This document shows, in pieces, positions 17,832-25,772 of a DNA stretch of 62,817 nucleotides. A program made the position numbers and the translations under genes. Below the pieces are notes generated by a model. That model made no database searches and had not been told where the DNA came from. It was given only the letters and a program-made list of their open reading frames with translations. Source of the stretch: a virus; the IMG/VR virus record IMGVR_UViG_3300023184_000121, positions 1 through 62,817 of that record; one strand, given 5' to 3'. Each line of letters opens with the position of its first letter. Position 1 is the stretch's first letter.

Positions 17832-19790
17832 TTACTCGGCGCTTATTCCCACGCTTGATATTCCAGCTCCATTCCATCCGGGAACTTTTGCAGGATCGTA
17901 GTCCCGGAATTCGCGCAAGTTTGTTGGTTTTCCAGTTTTTTTGGCAATCGCTGCTTCTTTTGAAATCTCCTCTGCTTTTTTCAAAAGCTCAGCATATCCC
18001 GGATCAGTGCGCTTGAGTTTACTTAATTTCTCAGTAACTGTCTCAAGCTCCTCGGTGAGATATGCGGAAGTTCTCAATATCGGCCAAGGGTGTGGCCTTT
18101 CTTCAGGAAGTAAATTTGGATGTTTAGAATCCAAAATTCGATTGATGCCTTCTACCATTGGATTCAACCCTCTAGTCGTAAGGTTGTAAGAGTCATACAT
18201 GATGTCTCTCATCTCTTGAATTTGTTCTCTCCGTAAAAACCCCCTCCCGGCGTACTTCCACCAATTTCTCTGCACTTCTGCAAGAAGACCATCATAGGCA
18301 GTGGCGGCGGCATGATATTGCGCTTCAGTAGGCACTTTCCCAGCCGCAAATCGTACAAATTCATCCAAAACTGCAAGGTCAGCAGTCCCCGGAGATTTCG
18401 AGTGTCCTGAAAGAATTGAGTCAGCAGCAGCGTCAAACTGTTGCAAAATAGGCAACCTCAACTGCTGCATTCTTACAACTGCGTTTTGATTAAAAGCCTG
18501 CGCTCTTCTTGCTAGTGCGTTTTCTTTTTGAAGATCTAATTTAGCAATCTGATTCTGGTTTCTTTCCCAGAACTCTAACATTGAAATCTGCTTGGCGGCA
18601 TTTTGCTGAGTTACGTTGTTCCATTTAACTTCGTATTGCCCATTTTTCAACAATTTAGGAGCGCCATCAGGCTCGTACGCTGGGTTAATATTTCCCATTG
18701 TCCACTTTGCAATATACGTCTGCGCGTCCCTTAAAGAATTAAAATAGTTATCAGGAGGCAGTCCGGGATATTTGCCTCGAAACTGTTGCGCGATAGCGCC
18801 AAGATTTTGAGCGCCCGGGCCAAATTTTGGCTGCCCCATTTGGGCTACTGGACTGTCTGTATTTTCGGTCAACACGGACAATGGAGTATCCTGCTTAACA
18901 GAAGCGCCTCCCCTTGTTGGCGCCTGCTCGAGTGTTGCTCCCATACTACGGCGCTGAGGCATCCCGGCGCCCATCTGCGAAATCATCTGCGAGATTTGCG
19001 CTTGTTGGGTTGGGATTGGCATCCCGGGCAAAAGCTGAGTTGAGGTTGTGACTGGAAGCGCAGCTTGTGCCCACTGATCCATTGCTGGAGCAGTGGCAGG
19101 AGCGCGGCCTCTTAATAAAGTTGGATCAGGCAATTGAAGAGCCGGGCCAGATGCCGCATTTGGAGCCAAAGATACCGCTCCAAGACCCGGGGCAGCCCGC
19201 AGCACGCTATCTGGGATGTTTGGTGCAAGCGAAATCGCAGGCGCATTAGGGTCTAAAATAGACAGATCTTTTTGGGTGCGCCGCATCAAGGGAATTGGCT
19301 TATCTTCTTCGTTTAACCCATTTTCTTCCGCCCACTGTGCAAGACCTTCGTTGACTGCTTTTTTTTCATCGGCGGCGCCACTCGGGGGAGCGTTAAATAT
19401 GGGGCTGTTTGGATCGCCCACGGAAGCCATGTTTGCTGGAAGTGTCGCTTTTTTTCGAGCGTCAATAAGCTTCTTATGGAATTCAGCTTCCTCAAGTGCC
19501 TTATACCAATCCAAATTTGCCTTATCTTGCTTCCAAGCCTCTTCCTTCTTCTCCTGCTTAGATTTGATGTACTGTGCAGAAATGGTCGAGGCTGCCTTCT
19601 CAATTCCGCCAGCCACAAGCTCAGACTTCGAGGATGGCACATCCCAAGGTCGTCCGGCCTGAATGTTAATAGGCGACTGCAACCCGCCCGCGAATGACAA
19701 CGGCTTCAGCCCGGCAAGCGGCGCCAACTCGAGAGGAGTAAGGTTCAGCTCTGTTGGTTGAATGGTTATCCCACGGGGGTCGAAAGCCAT
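17832..19790 (-). CDS. Putative internal virion/ejection protein (652 residues)
   Basis: The ATG at 19790 is used because it follows GGAGG and the preceding stop (GGAGGTTCTTAATATGG). The N-terminus carries RPWDVPSSKSELVAGGIEK near 47-65, a module also present in the 167-residue protein at 21492-21995. The middle is Pro/Gln/Ala-rich. The C-terminal part (about 450-570) has D-L-A-V-L-D-E-F-V-R-F followed by a helical region ending with a tyrosine-rich turn, as in phage internal proteins placed before polyvalent genes. Likely part of the ejected complex; exact role unknown. Confidence 0.65.
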   Translation of the reverse strand: MAFDPRGITIQPTELNLTPLELAPLAGLKPLSFAGGLQSPINIQAGRPWDVPSSKSELVAGGIEKAASTISAQYIKSKQEKKEEAWKQDKANLDWYKALEEAEFHKKLIDARKKATLPANMASVGDPNSPIFNAPPSGAADEKKAVNEGLAQWAEENGLNEEDKPIPLMRRTQKDLSILDPNAPAISLAPNIPDSVLRAAPGLGAVSLAPNAASGPALQLPDPTLLRGRAPATAPAMDQWAQAALPVTTSTQLLPGMPIPTQQAQISQMISQMGAGMPQRRSMGATLEQAPTRGGASVKQDTPLSVLTENTDSPVAQMGQPKFGPGAQNLGAIAQQFRGKYPGLPPDNYFNSLRDAQTYIAKWTMGNINPAYEPDGAPKLLKNGQYEVKWNNVTQQNAAKQISMLEFWERNQNQIAKLDLQKENALARRAQAFNQNAVVRMQQLRLPILQQFDAAADSILSGHSKSPGTADLAVLDEFVRFAAGKVPTEAQYHAAATAYDGLLAEVQRNWWKYAGRGFLRREQIQEMRDIMYDSYNLTTRGLNPMVEGINRILDSKHPNLLPEERPHPWPILRTSAYLTEELETVTEKLSKLKRTDPGYAELLKKAEEISKEAAIAKKTGKPTNLREFRDYDPAKVPGWNGAGISSVGISAE

Positions 19791-19791
19791 A

Positions 19792-20310
19792 TTAAGAACC
19801 TCCAAATGTTGTATTTTGACCAGAGTTGATCACATTTGCGCCCATCGCTCTTGAACCACCAACAGGGGCGCCAGTATTAGGAGTAATAGCCGCCGCGTTT
19901 GTTGCGGCAATTGAGCCGCGCCCTCCGCCTCCAGCAAGCCCCTGCGATGCGTACTGCGCCTGCTGCGCCTGCGCCGGATTATACACGCTTCCGGCAGAGC
20001 CAGCGGCACCAGCCGAGTTTACGGAATTCAGCATCGATGTCTGAGCGTCCTCGGCGGCCTGTTGAGCGTTCATTGCCCCAAGCGAGCTAAGCGCAGCTTG
20101 CTGTCCTGCCTGCTGTTGTTGGTTGGCGGCAAGATCTTGCTGCGTGATCTGCTGCTGGCGAACCCGGGCCTGCTCTGCCCTAGCCGCCTCCTCTTGCTGC
20201 GCTTTCAGGGATGCCGCCGCTGCTTCCGCCGCCTTTTGAGACGCCTCTGCATTAGCCTGCGCTTGTCGCGCTGCTTCGCCAGTATTTCCGCCTCGTCCTC
20301 CTCCTCCCAT
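19792..20310 (-). CDS. Ala/Gln-rich virion-type protein, paralogue 1
   Basis: The 172-residue protein starts MGGGGRGG at 20310, preceded by GGAGG in the end of the upstream gene. It is a long Ala/Gln helical region followed by ITPNTGAPVGG and a C-terminal N-T-T-F-G-G-S. The ITPNTGAPV and terminal FGG motifs are shared with the next gene upstream, so the two are paralogous. Its own FGG codons (GGAGGT) form the ribosome-binding site of the next gene. Probably a small internal or ejected virion protein. Confidence 0.6.
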   Translation of the reverse strand: MGGGGRGGNTGEAARQAQANAEASQKAAEAAAASLKAQQEEAARAEQARVRQQQITQQDLAANQQQQAGQQAALSSLGAMNAQQAAEDAQTSMLNSVNSAGAAGSAGSVYNPAQAQQAQYASQGLAGGGGRGSIAATNAAAITPNTGAPVGGSRAMGANVINSGQNTTFGGS

Positions 20311-20311
20311 A

Positions 20312-20998
20312 TTATTTTGAACCTCCAAATTTTATGCCGGATAAATCAGGCATGGAAAAAGATGCATTTGACTGTGCCGTTGGGGCGCCTTGCACTGGCG
20401 CTCCTGTGTTTGGCGTAATTGAAGCGCCGTTAACAGAATTCATGGCATTCATTCGCCCTCCAGATCCGGGCATGGCGCCAGTCTTGGCGTAGGATGCTGC
20501 CGACGATGCGCCTTGGTCAAAGACTCCACCAGTCCCGCCAGATCCGGGAGAAACAATATTTGTACCAATAAGAGCGGAAGCGTCTTGTAGCTTCTGTTGG
20601 CTGTTTTGAGCAGAAAGCGCTTTCTGGGCCAGTGCGTTTCCTCCCTCAGCAAGAAGCCCAGCGGCCTGATCTTGTCGATTGATTTCTGCCTTTCTGTTTG
20701 CAGCATCTAACGCTTCCTGCGCGGCCTTTGCTTCTGCTTGCTGCCTCGCCAGTTGCTCCGCAAGGGCGTCGGCAACTTGTTTGGCGGAAGCAGCAGCGGC
20801 GTCGGCCTGCGCCTGCGCCTGCGCCTGCGCCTCGTCGGCGCCCTCATTCATCGAATTCTGGATAGCTGTAATTCCAGTTTCGGCTTTTAGTACCTCAAGA
20901 GGAGTTCTCGCGCTTGCAAGCTCATCAATCCCAGCAACTCGACCAATAACTCGAGTTGGGTAAGTTACAATACTTGCTAAACTCTTCCAGAATCCCAT
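20312..20998 (-). CDS. Ala/Gln-rich virion-type protein, paralogue 2
   Basis: The 228-residue protein begins MGFWKSLASIVTYPTRVIG, an amphipathic start, then a long Ala/Gln/Glu coiled region (about 50-125) and a Gly/Ser tail with ITPNTGAPVQG and FSMPDLSGIKFGGSK. The tail motifs are shared with its neighbours at 19792 and 21000. An amphipathic N-terminus plus coiled coil would suit a membrane-active ejection protein. The start follows the upstream stop as TAATATG. Confidence 0.6.
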   Translation of the reverse strand: MGFWKSLASIVTYPTRVIGRVAGIDELASARTPLEVLKAETGITAIQNSMNEGADEAQAQAQAQADAAAASAKQVADALAEQLARQQAEAKAAQEALDAANRKAEINRQDQAAGLLAEGGNALAQKALSAQNSQQKLQDASALIGTNIVSPGSGGTGGVFDQGASSAASYAKTGAMPGSGGRMNAMNSVNGASITPNTGAPVQGAPTAQSNASFSMPDLSGIKFGGSK

Positions 20999-20999
20999 A

Positions 21000-21479
21000 T
21001 TAGGCGCCTCCGAAAGTTAAGCCGGATGTGTTCGGCATAGAGAATTGATTGGCGGACTTTGCCGTGGTCATAGCCGGATTTTTACTCATCCCGGAGATGT
21101 TTGCGTCAGTCTTTGGAAGAGCGCTAGAAGCCATGTTCAGATTGGCTTTCTGGGCAGCCTGCTGCGCGTTGATGTCGTACGCCCCGCCGACTTGAGCGGC
21201 ACCTCCAGCGGCAGCCTGCTGCTGCAACGCCATAGAGGCAGCGGCGTCTTGAGACTTTTGGTATTGGTTCAGCATTCCAAGCGTCTGCTGCGCTTGGTAG
21301 GCGCCTTGGTTTGCTCCGGCAGACGCGGCGTTGTCTTGAGCCGTGGAAATTGCCTCCTTTTGAGCCTTGGCAGCATCTTCTCGGGCCTGAGCCTGAGCGG
21401 TCTCCATATTGGCAATCATTTTCAGCATCGGCCCATTGTCCGGCGCTGGCATCGAAATAACTCTAGTTCCTCCTCCCAT
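21000..21479 (-). CDS. Ala/Gln-rich virion-type protein, paralogue 3
   Basis: The 159-residue protein starts MGGGTRVISM. It consists mostly of Ala/Gln helices (about 30-110) and ends in FSMPNTSGLTFGGA, nearly the same tail as paralogue 2 (FSMPDLSGIKFGGSK). The terminal TTCGGAGGCGCCTAATATG supplies the ribosome-binding site of the next gene. Likely a component of the same internal or ejected complex. Confidence 0.6.
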   Translation of the reverse strand: MGGGTRVISMPAPDNGPMLKMIANMETAQAQAREDAAKAQKEAISTAQDNAASAGANQGAYQAQQTLGMLNQYQKSQDAAASMALQQQAAAGGAAQVGGAYDINAQQAAQKANLNMASSALPKTDANISGMSKNPAMTTAKSANQFSMPNTSGLTFGGA

Positions 21480-21491
21480 AATTTTGTTGTG

Positions 21492-21995
21492 TTAGCTGAC
21501 ATCATCTACCCCGCCTAAAAGGCTAAAGTCGGGTTCTTTGTTTGGGTTTGAATTCTGTTTTTTCTTTTTTGCGGCATCGGCTGCTTGTCCTTGCTTCTTT
21601 GCCCCGTAAACAGAAAGCCCCACACTCACCGCATTGTTTACGCCCTTCTCAACCCCTTGAGCTACCTTTTCCGATCCTGAGCTTTCGATGTTCCAAGGAC
21701 GGTCTGCTTCAAACGTAAGCGCGGTATCGTCCGATGTTTGACCGCTATTTCTTGGGTCGGTATTAAGTTCTTTTGCAGGGGCGCTTGGGGCGCTTGGGGC
21801 GCTTGCGCTCCCGGATCCGGCATTGGCTCTAGAAAATGTTGCTGCTAGGTTTGCCCACTTCTGACCATTGGGATCTGCGGCGCCGCTATTGGCCCCCATC
21901 TCATCGATAACTTTATTCCGCCGAGCTTCTTGCTCAGACTGAAAGTCTGGCGAGCTTGACGCGCCTGATTTGGATGATTCGGTAGATCCTCCCAT
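21492..21995 (-). CDS. Virion-type protein with RPW module, immediately after TfuA
   Basis: The 167-residue protein starts at 21995 (MGGSTESSKSG) after a TAATATG junction with tfuA; an upstream in-frame start would overlap tfuA. Its central segment RPWNIESSGSEKVAQGVEK resembles RPWDVPSSKSELVAGGIEK in the 652-residue protein, showing a shared module. The C-terminus is Lys/Asn-rich and ends DFSLLGGVDDVS. Being last in the YcaO-TfuA transcription unit, it is one candidate substrate or companion. Confidence 0.55.
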   Translation of the reverse strand: MGGSTESSKSGASSSPDFQSEQEARRNKVIDEMGANSGAADPNGQKWANLAATFSRANAGSGSASAPSAPSAPAKELNTDPRNSGQTSDDTALTFEADRPWNIESSGSEKVAQGVEKGVNNAVSVGLSVYGAKKQGQAADAAKKKKQNSNPNKEPDFSLLGGVDDVS

Positions 21996-21996
21996 A

Positions 21997-22998
21997 TTAT
22001 TTTTTGTTGAAGGCTTGAAATTGGATGGCAAGAGGGGCGACCTCGGAACCGCAAGTGGTTGAATTGAACCAGTCGAGCATATTTTGCCTTATTGCCTTCC
22101 TGATTGCAAACTTGTTCCACTCTTGGTCAGAAATTCCATTTATAGCCATCCAGTGCGCGGCAGATTCCGGGTCAAATATACCAAGACTGCTCCACATTTT
22201 AAACGATTGTTCCTGAATGTCTGAATCGGAAGCCACAACGCCCTGATTCATGGCCAACTCAGTCAGCGCGTAAAAATCAAACGCCTCGTCCTTTAAAATC
22301 GCCGTCTCCCATTTCCTTACCCCGTTCACAAGGGTGTCGTTTTTCAAAAGCGCCACAAACAAAGAGTTTAAAGCGTTTTCAGACGGTGCCGCCGGAATAC
22401 GAGGAGTTTCAATCATCGCCTTTAAGATTGCCTCCTCGGCGTCTATTTTCTTTTGATCGACGTACCAATCTCGAATCAATTCATGCTCTTGAACCCGGTG
22501 CTTAATCGCCGACCAATTCCGCTCCGGGTAGTAAATCTCGGCGCACTCTAAAACCGCTTTTTCGGCGCTTGTAATTGCTCCCTTTGCCTCGAGGGCAAGG
22601 CAGGTTGCCAAGATGTTAACGAGCGGCACAGAAGCTGGCTCGTAGTCGCCTTCAACGTCGGCGTGAGCAAGAGCAACATCAGCATCGTCTGTGCAGGTGC
22701 CGTCTTTGTACCATTCGGCAATTTTACCGTAGACCTCCATCCCATATCGCTCGCATTCAACGCCCCGGAGGGCGCCAAGCGAGGCAGCGCCAATAACCCG
22801 GACGCCCGCCTGAATAGCAAAAAGGATCTCCTTGTGCCAAGGGGCCAAGTGATGAGTGAAAAGACCGTCAATCAGCACGATTGTTTTAACGCCGTCCAAA
22901 ACAGCGGTCGCAATGTCGCCCTGTTGCGCCGGGGGATAGACCTCAGCTCCCGGCGGAATTTGAGCCCTTGTTGGGCCGATAAAAATCCTCACTTGCAC
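21997..22998 (-). CDS. tfuA: TfuA-like thioamidation partner of YcaO
   Basis: The 333-residue protein starts with GTG at 22998, six bases after an AAGGA-type site, overlapping ycaO by 10 bases. The N-terminal 200 residues carry TfuA core features: GPT at 8-10, PPAQQGD, LIDGLF at about 42-47 and AASLGALRGVE at 71-81. In methanogen and RiPP systems, TfuA helps its YcaO partner put sulfur into the peptide backbone, forming a thioamide. The C-terminal third is helical and less typical. The ycaO adjacency makes the call firm. Confidence 0.88.
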   Translation of the reverse strand: MQVRIFIGPTRAQIPPGAEVYPPAQQGDIATAVLDGVKTIVLIDGLFTHHLAPWHKEILFAIQAGVRVIGAASLGALRGVECERYGMEVYGKIAEWYKDGTCTDDADVALAHADVEGDYEPASVPLVNILATCLALEAKGAITSAEKAVLECAEIYYPERNWSAIKHRVQEHELIRDWYVDQKKIDAEEAILKAMIETPRIPAAPSENALNSLFVALLKNDTLVNGVRKWETAILKDEAFDFYALTELAMNQGVVASDSDIQEQSFKMWSSLGIFDPESAAHWMAINGISDQEWNKFAIRKAIRQNMLDWFNSTTCGSEVAPLAIQFQAFNKK

Positions 22999-24137
22999 CG
23001 TCCTTTCTTGCCAAACAAATGGCTATACCCGGCCAGTCCCGGGGCAAGAACTCGAACAACAGAGCACGGATACGGATGCTGAAATTCCTTGTAGTAAATT
23101 GATCCGAATCCGGCATCGGAAAGTCGCTGCTTCAAAACTTCAATATCCCCTGAAAATGTGTCTGTCGAACAGTCGCCGTGCATGGCGCTCGATACGACGT
23201 TTTTGCTCGAAAGGATTTTGGCGACGTTGTCAGAAGTGTCATTCTTTTTGTTTTCAACAAACATCTGGTGCGAGATGTCGTCCCTCGATCCAGACATCCA
23301 AACCACCCGCCCTTGGACAGCCTCACACAAGGCCCGGCATTGAGCGACCACAGGATCAAGGTGGGAGGCATAGCCCCGGTAGATCCCAGTCCCGCGCTCG
23401 GAGTCGTACAAATACGCCATGAATGTCGGAACTCCAATATCTCCAGTGCAGTCAAAGATGACTGGGAATATCCCCTTTTGACGCAACGCGCCAACAAGGC
23501 CAAGCAGTGTTGAGTTGGCAATTGTGTCCAGATCAACCCGTGGAGGCGGATCAGGAAGACTCATAGCGGCATCAACTTGATCGCGCTCAATAACCTCGTA
23601 AATCCCCCCGGCAAGCGCTTCGTCTAGCGAATTACCCGAAGATAGACCGTTGCTTGATGAAACGAAACACGAGTGAAAGAGAGGGAACACTGGCTGCCTC
23701 GGAACTAGCTGAACAACCTCAACTGGAACAAATGCGCTTTCCCCAAGAAGGCCGGAAACCGACGTCCACCTACGCTCGACCCTTGGGTCGTAAAAAGCGC
23801 CTCGCATTAACTGAAACCGGGTCTCGTGACCATCAAGGTCGGCGCCGGAAGCGCTGAATGCCGGGAGTTTCGCTGTTTCGCCAACGTGCCGCTCAAATCC
23901 TTCCATCACGGCACTCGCTCTGGCTGCCGATTTGGTTGCCCCCTTCCCGGAGTCTGCTGACAAATAAATAGCATCAGGCCGGATGCACTGGGAAACGTGA
24001 ATTCCAGAGCAATCAAGCCCGGTAATATCTGAAACCCGAGTGATCCCGGCGGCGAAATAAAAAGGACGCATCCGCTCGAGCGTTTCCTCCGGGGTGCAGG
24101 ATCTTTGCGCCCCGTCCAAGCGAAGCTTTATGCCCAT
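22989..24137 (-). CDS. ycaO: YcaO-domain ATP-dependent amide-modifying enzyme (TfuA-associated)
   Basis: YcaO enzymes phosphorylate a backbone amide with ATP so that a nucleophile can replace the oxygen; those paired with TfuA make thioamides. This 382-residue copy looks intact: G64-K65-G66 then S-A-V-M-E79-G-F-E82-R83, the SNGLSSGNSLDEA loop at 162-174 with EVIERD at 181-186, E272/Q275 and SGSRDD at 282-287, which together form the ATP/Mg site. It overlaps the virion-type gene upstream and tfuA downstream by 10 bases each, so the three are one coupled unit. A YcaO-TfuA pair inside a phage structural cluster is unusual. Confidence 0.92.
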   Translation of the reverse strand: MGIKLRLDGAQRSCTPEETLERMRPFYFAAGITRVSDITGLDCSGIHVSQCIRPDAIYLSADSGKGATKSAARASAVMEGFERHVGETAKLPAFSASGADLDGHETRFQLMRGAFYDPRVERRWTSVSGLLGESAFVPVEVVQLVPRQPVFPLFHSCFVSSSNGLSSGNSLDEALAGGIYEVIERDQVDAAMSLPDPPPRVDLDTIANSTLLGLVGALRQKGIFPVIFDCTGDIGVPTFMAYLYDSERGTGIYRGYASHLDPVVAQCRALCEAVQGRVVWMSGSRDDISHQMFVENKKNDTSDNVAKILSSKNVVSSAMHGDCSTDTFSGDIEVLKQRLSDAGFGSIYYKEFQHPYPCSVVRVLAPGLAGYSHLFGKKGRCK

Positions 24138-25141
24138 TTTCTTTCAAGGGAGCAGAGAACAACCTTGGATACCATTTTTGCAAGCGATGAAGACTCAACA
24201 ATCTCGGCGATTTTTTGTCCTTTCCTGCAATACCCAGAGATAAACCAATCTGGAGCAGATCTGAACATTGCCGCCCGAAATCTCTTCCATCTGTCTGTCT
24301 TGGTGCCAAATGTTGCCCGGGCAACCCAGCAAGCGGCAACAGCAGCGCCAACAGCAGATCCTCCCGCGCCAATCAGTGCCCCAGTGGAGGCGTTCTTTGA
24401 CTGGGCATTATTGGTAGCGTTCGTAAGCATTGCCTGCTGGTAGTTTTGCCAGTTCGAGTTGTGGGCGTTTACGGCGCCGCTCCCCGTCGCCATCAGTTGA
24501 TTGATCCAATCAGTCGTCGATTGTGCGTTGCCCTGAGCGGCTCCAAGAACCCCCGCCCGCTGAGCCTGCCTGCCTTGCATTGCCTGAGCCTGCTGTCCCT
24601 GCTGCATCTTTAGCAGCGTTCCGGCGTCAATTCCAACTGGCGCTTGCGGGTTTGCTGCAACGTAATTTTGAGCCTTTTGTTCTTGAGCGTTCCGAAACGC
24701 CTCTCCCTCCTGAGTAGCCGCATCAAAAAACGCAGAATCGCGCACTGTTCCAGATGCGCCTGAGCCTAGATAACGAGTGAGCCCAGTCTTTCGAGTCCAG
24801 TCGTCCATTCGCCTCTGGGCGCCGCCGTTTAAGTCCTCAGATATCATCTGGGGAATCTGACGGCGCATCTGCGCTAGTGCTGGGTTGTTTTGGTTCTCTA
24901 CCTGCGAGTTCCTGAATGCGTTAACAGCCGCCACTTGTCCGGCTTGATTTTGCAACCCTTGCTCGCCCCATATGTCCGGCTGCCATGATTCCGTGGGCAT
25001 CCCGGCGGCATACCCAAGCAACCTGTTTTGGTTTTGCAGATTCCCGATGCCAGCATTGGTCAACAAATTCATCTGAGCGATGCTCAGAGTGTCGTCTGGT
25101 GGGCGAATAGCATTGCCCGGGTCAACTGTTGTTCCTCCCAT
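24128..25141 (-). CDS. Virion-type protein with C-terminal CWVAR module, leader of the YcaO-TfuA unit
   Basis: The 337-residue protein starts MGGTTVDPGN after a TAATATG junction. Residues 1-250 are Gln/Asn/Ala-rich helices of the internal virion type. A Gly/Ala hydrophobic stretch (ALIGAGGSAVGAAVAA, 255-270) leads into CWVARATFGT at 271-280 and a basic, aromatic C-terminus with two more cysteines. I know this CWVAR-type tail from the ends of other phage structural proteins; its function is not known to me. The overlap with ycaO makes this tail the first candidate for modification. Confidence 0.65.
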   Translation of the reverse strand: MGGTTVDPGNAIRPPDDTLSIAQMNLLTNAGIGNLQNQNRLLGYAAGMPTESWQPDIWGEQGLQNQAGQVAAVNAFRNSQVENQNNPALAQMRRQIPQMISEDLNGGAQRRMDDWTRKTGLTRYLGSGASGTVRDSAFFDAATQEGEAFRNAQEQKAQNYVAANPQAPVGIDAGTLLKMQQGQQAQAMQGRQAQRAGVLGAAQGNAQSTTDWINQLMATGSGAVNAHNSNWQNYQQAMLTNATNNAQSKNASTGALIGAGGSAVGAAVAACWVARATFGTKTDRWKRFRAAMFRSAPDWFISGYCRKGQKIAEIVESSSLAKMVSKVVLCSLERKWA

Positions 25142-25142
25142 A

Positions 25143-25529
25143 TTAAGCAGGTTTGTAAAGTTCTCTATGCAGTCTGACTAGACCAAGTTTCGACATGGTC
25201 TCTTCCGGGAAGTTTCCAAGCCCTCCTCGGTTGTCAAATGGTACTCCAAGGTGCCCGGGCTTTCCAGACAATTGCGTTGCCGCCTTCCAGTCTCGCATCA
25301 CGTCAATAACGTCTCGTGGAGTGGTAAATTCCGGGTGAAAGGCCGGGTAAACAACTGGGATGAAAATGTGATCGGAATACCCAAACAGCCTGCCTTCGCG
25401 AAAATGCGCGTACACATTTGTGTAAGCGTTTGGAACAATCTCGTGATCAAACGATTTGGCAAACTCTTGGATTTTGGAAAAATCCTCGGATCCCGGGGCG
25501 ACAAATTTGTAATCAATTGATGGTCTCAT
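25143..25529 (-). CDS. Hypothetical 128-residue protein of the tail/ejection cluster
   Basis: ATG at 25529 within an ATGA overlap. It is a mixed alpha/beta protein with Y-A-H-F-R-E-G-R-L-F-G-Y, a P-V-V-Y-P-A-F-H-P stretch and a conserved-looking P-R-D-V-I-D-V-M segment, suggesting a compact enzyme- or adaptor-like fold. I do not recognise the family. It lies between the nozzle-side small gene and the YcaO-linked virion protein. Confidence 0.6.
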   Translation of the reverse strand: MRPSIDYKFVAPGSEDFSKIQEFAKSFDHEIVPNAYTNVYAHFREGRLFGYSDHIFIPVVYPAFHPEFTTPRDVIDVMRDWKAATQLSGKPGHLGVPFDNRGGLGNFPEETMSKLGLVRLHRELYKPA

Positions 25530-25771
25530 GGAGTAATCGCAATGTCAGTTGAGTCGTATAACGGAGTCTGCAATCGAGTTGACGCATTTGCAATCAATCG
25601 CTGGCGCTCTGTCGCGTTTCCGCACGCGGAGCATGGCATACACTGAGTCCCGTTCCCAAGATTGATTGGAATAGACGAGTACAACGGAGACGCTCCGTCG
25701 TTGCCAAATGGCGAAATAAACAAATTTGGAAAAAATGTTATCTGCTCAGTTAAATCAGTGATGTTTGGCAT
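25526..25771 (-). CDS. Hypothetical 81-residue protein with CxxC motif
   Basis: ATG at 25771, one base after the stop of the nozzle gene (TAAAATG). The sequence has N-G-T-Q-C-M-P-C-S-A-C-G (three cysteines within seven residues), which could bind zinc or take part in redox chemistry, followed by a helical and a Thr-rich part. Similar short Cys-containing proteins follow nozzle genes in other podoviruses, but no function is assigned. Confidence 0.6.
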   Translation of the reverse strand: MPNITDLTEQITFFPNLFISPFGNDGASPLYSSIPINLGNGTQCMPCSACGNATERQRLIANASTRLQTPLYDSTDIAITP

Positions 25772-25772
25772 T

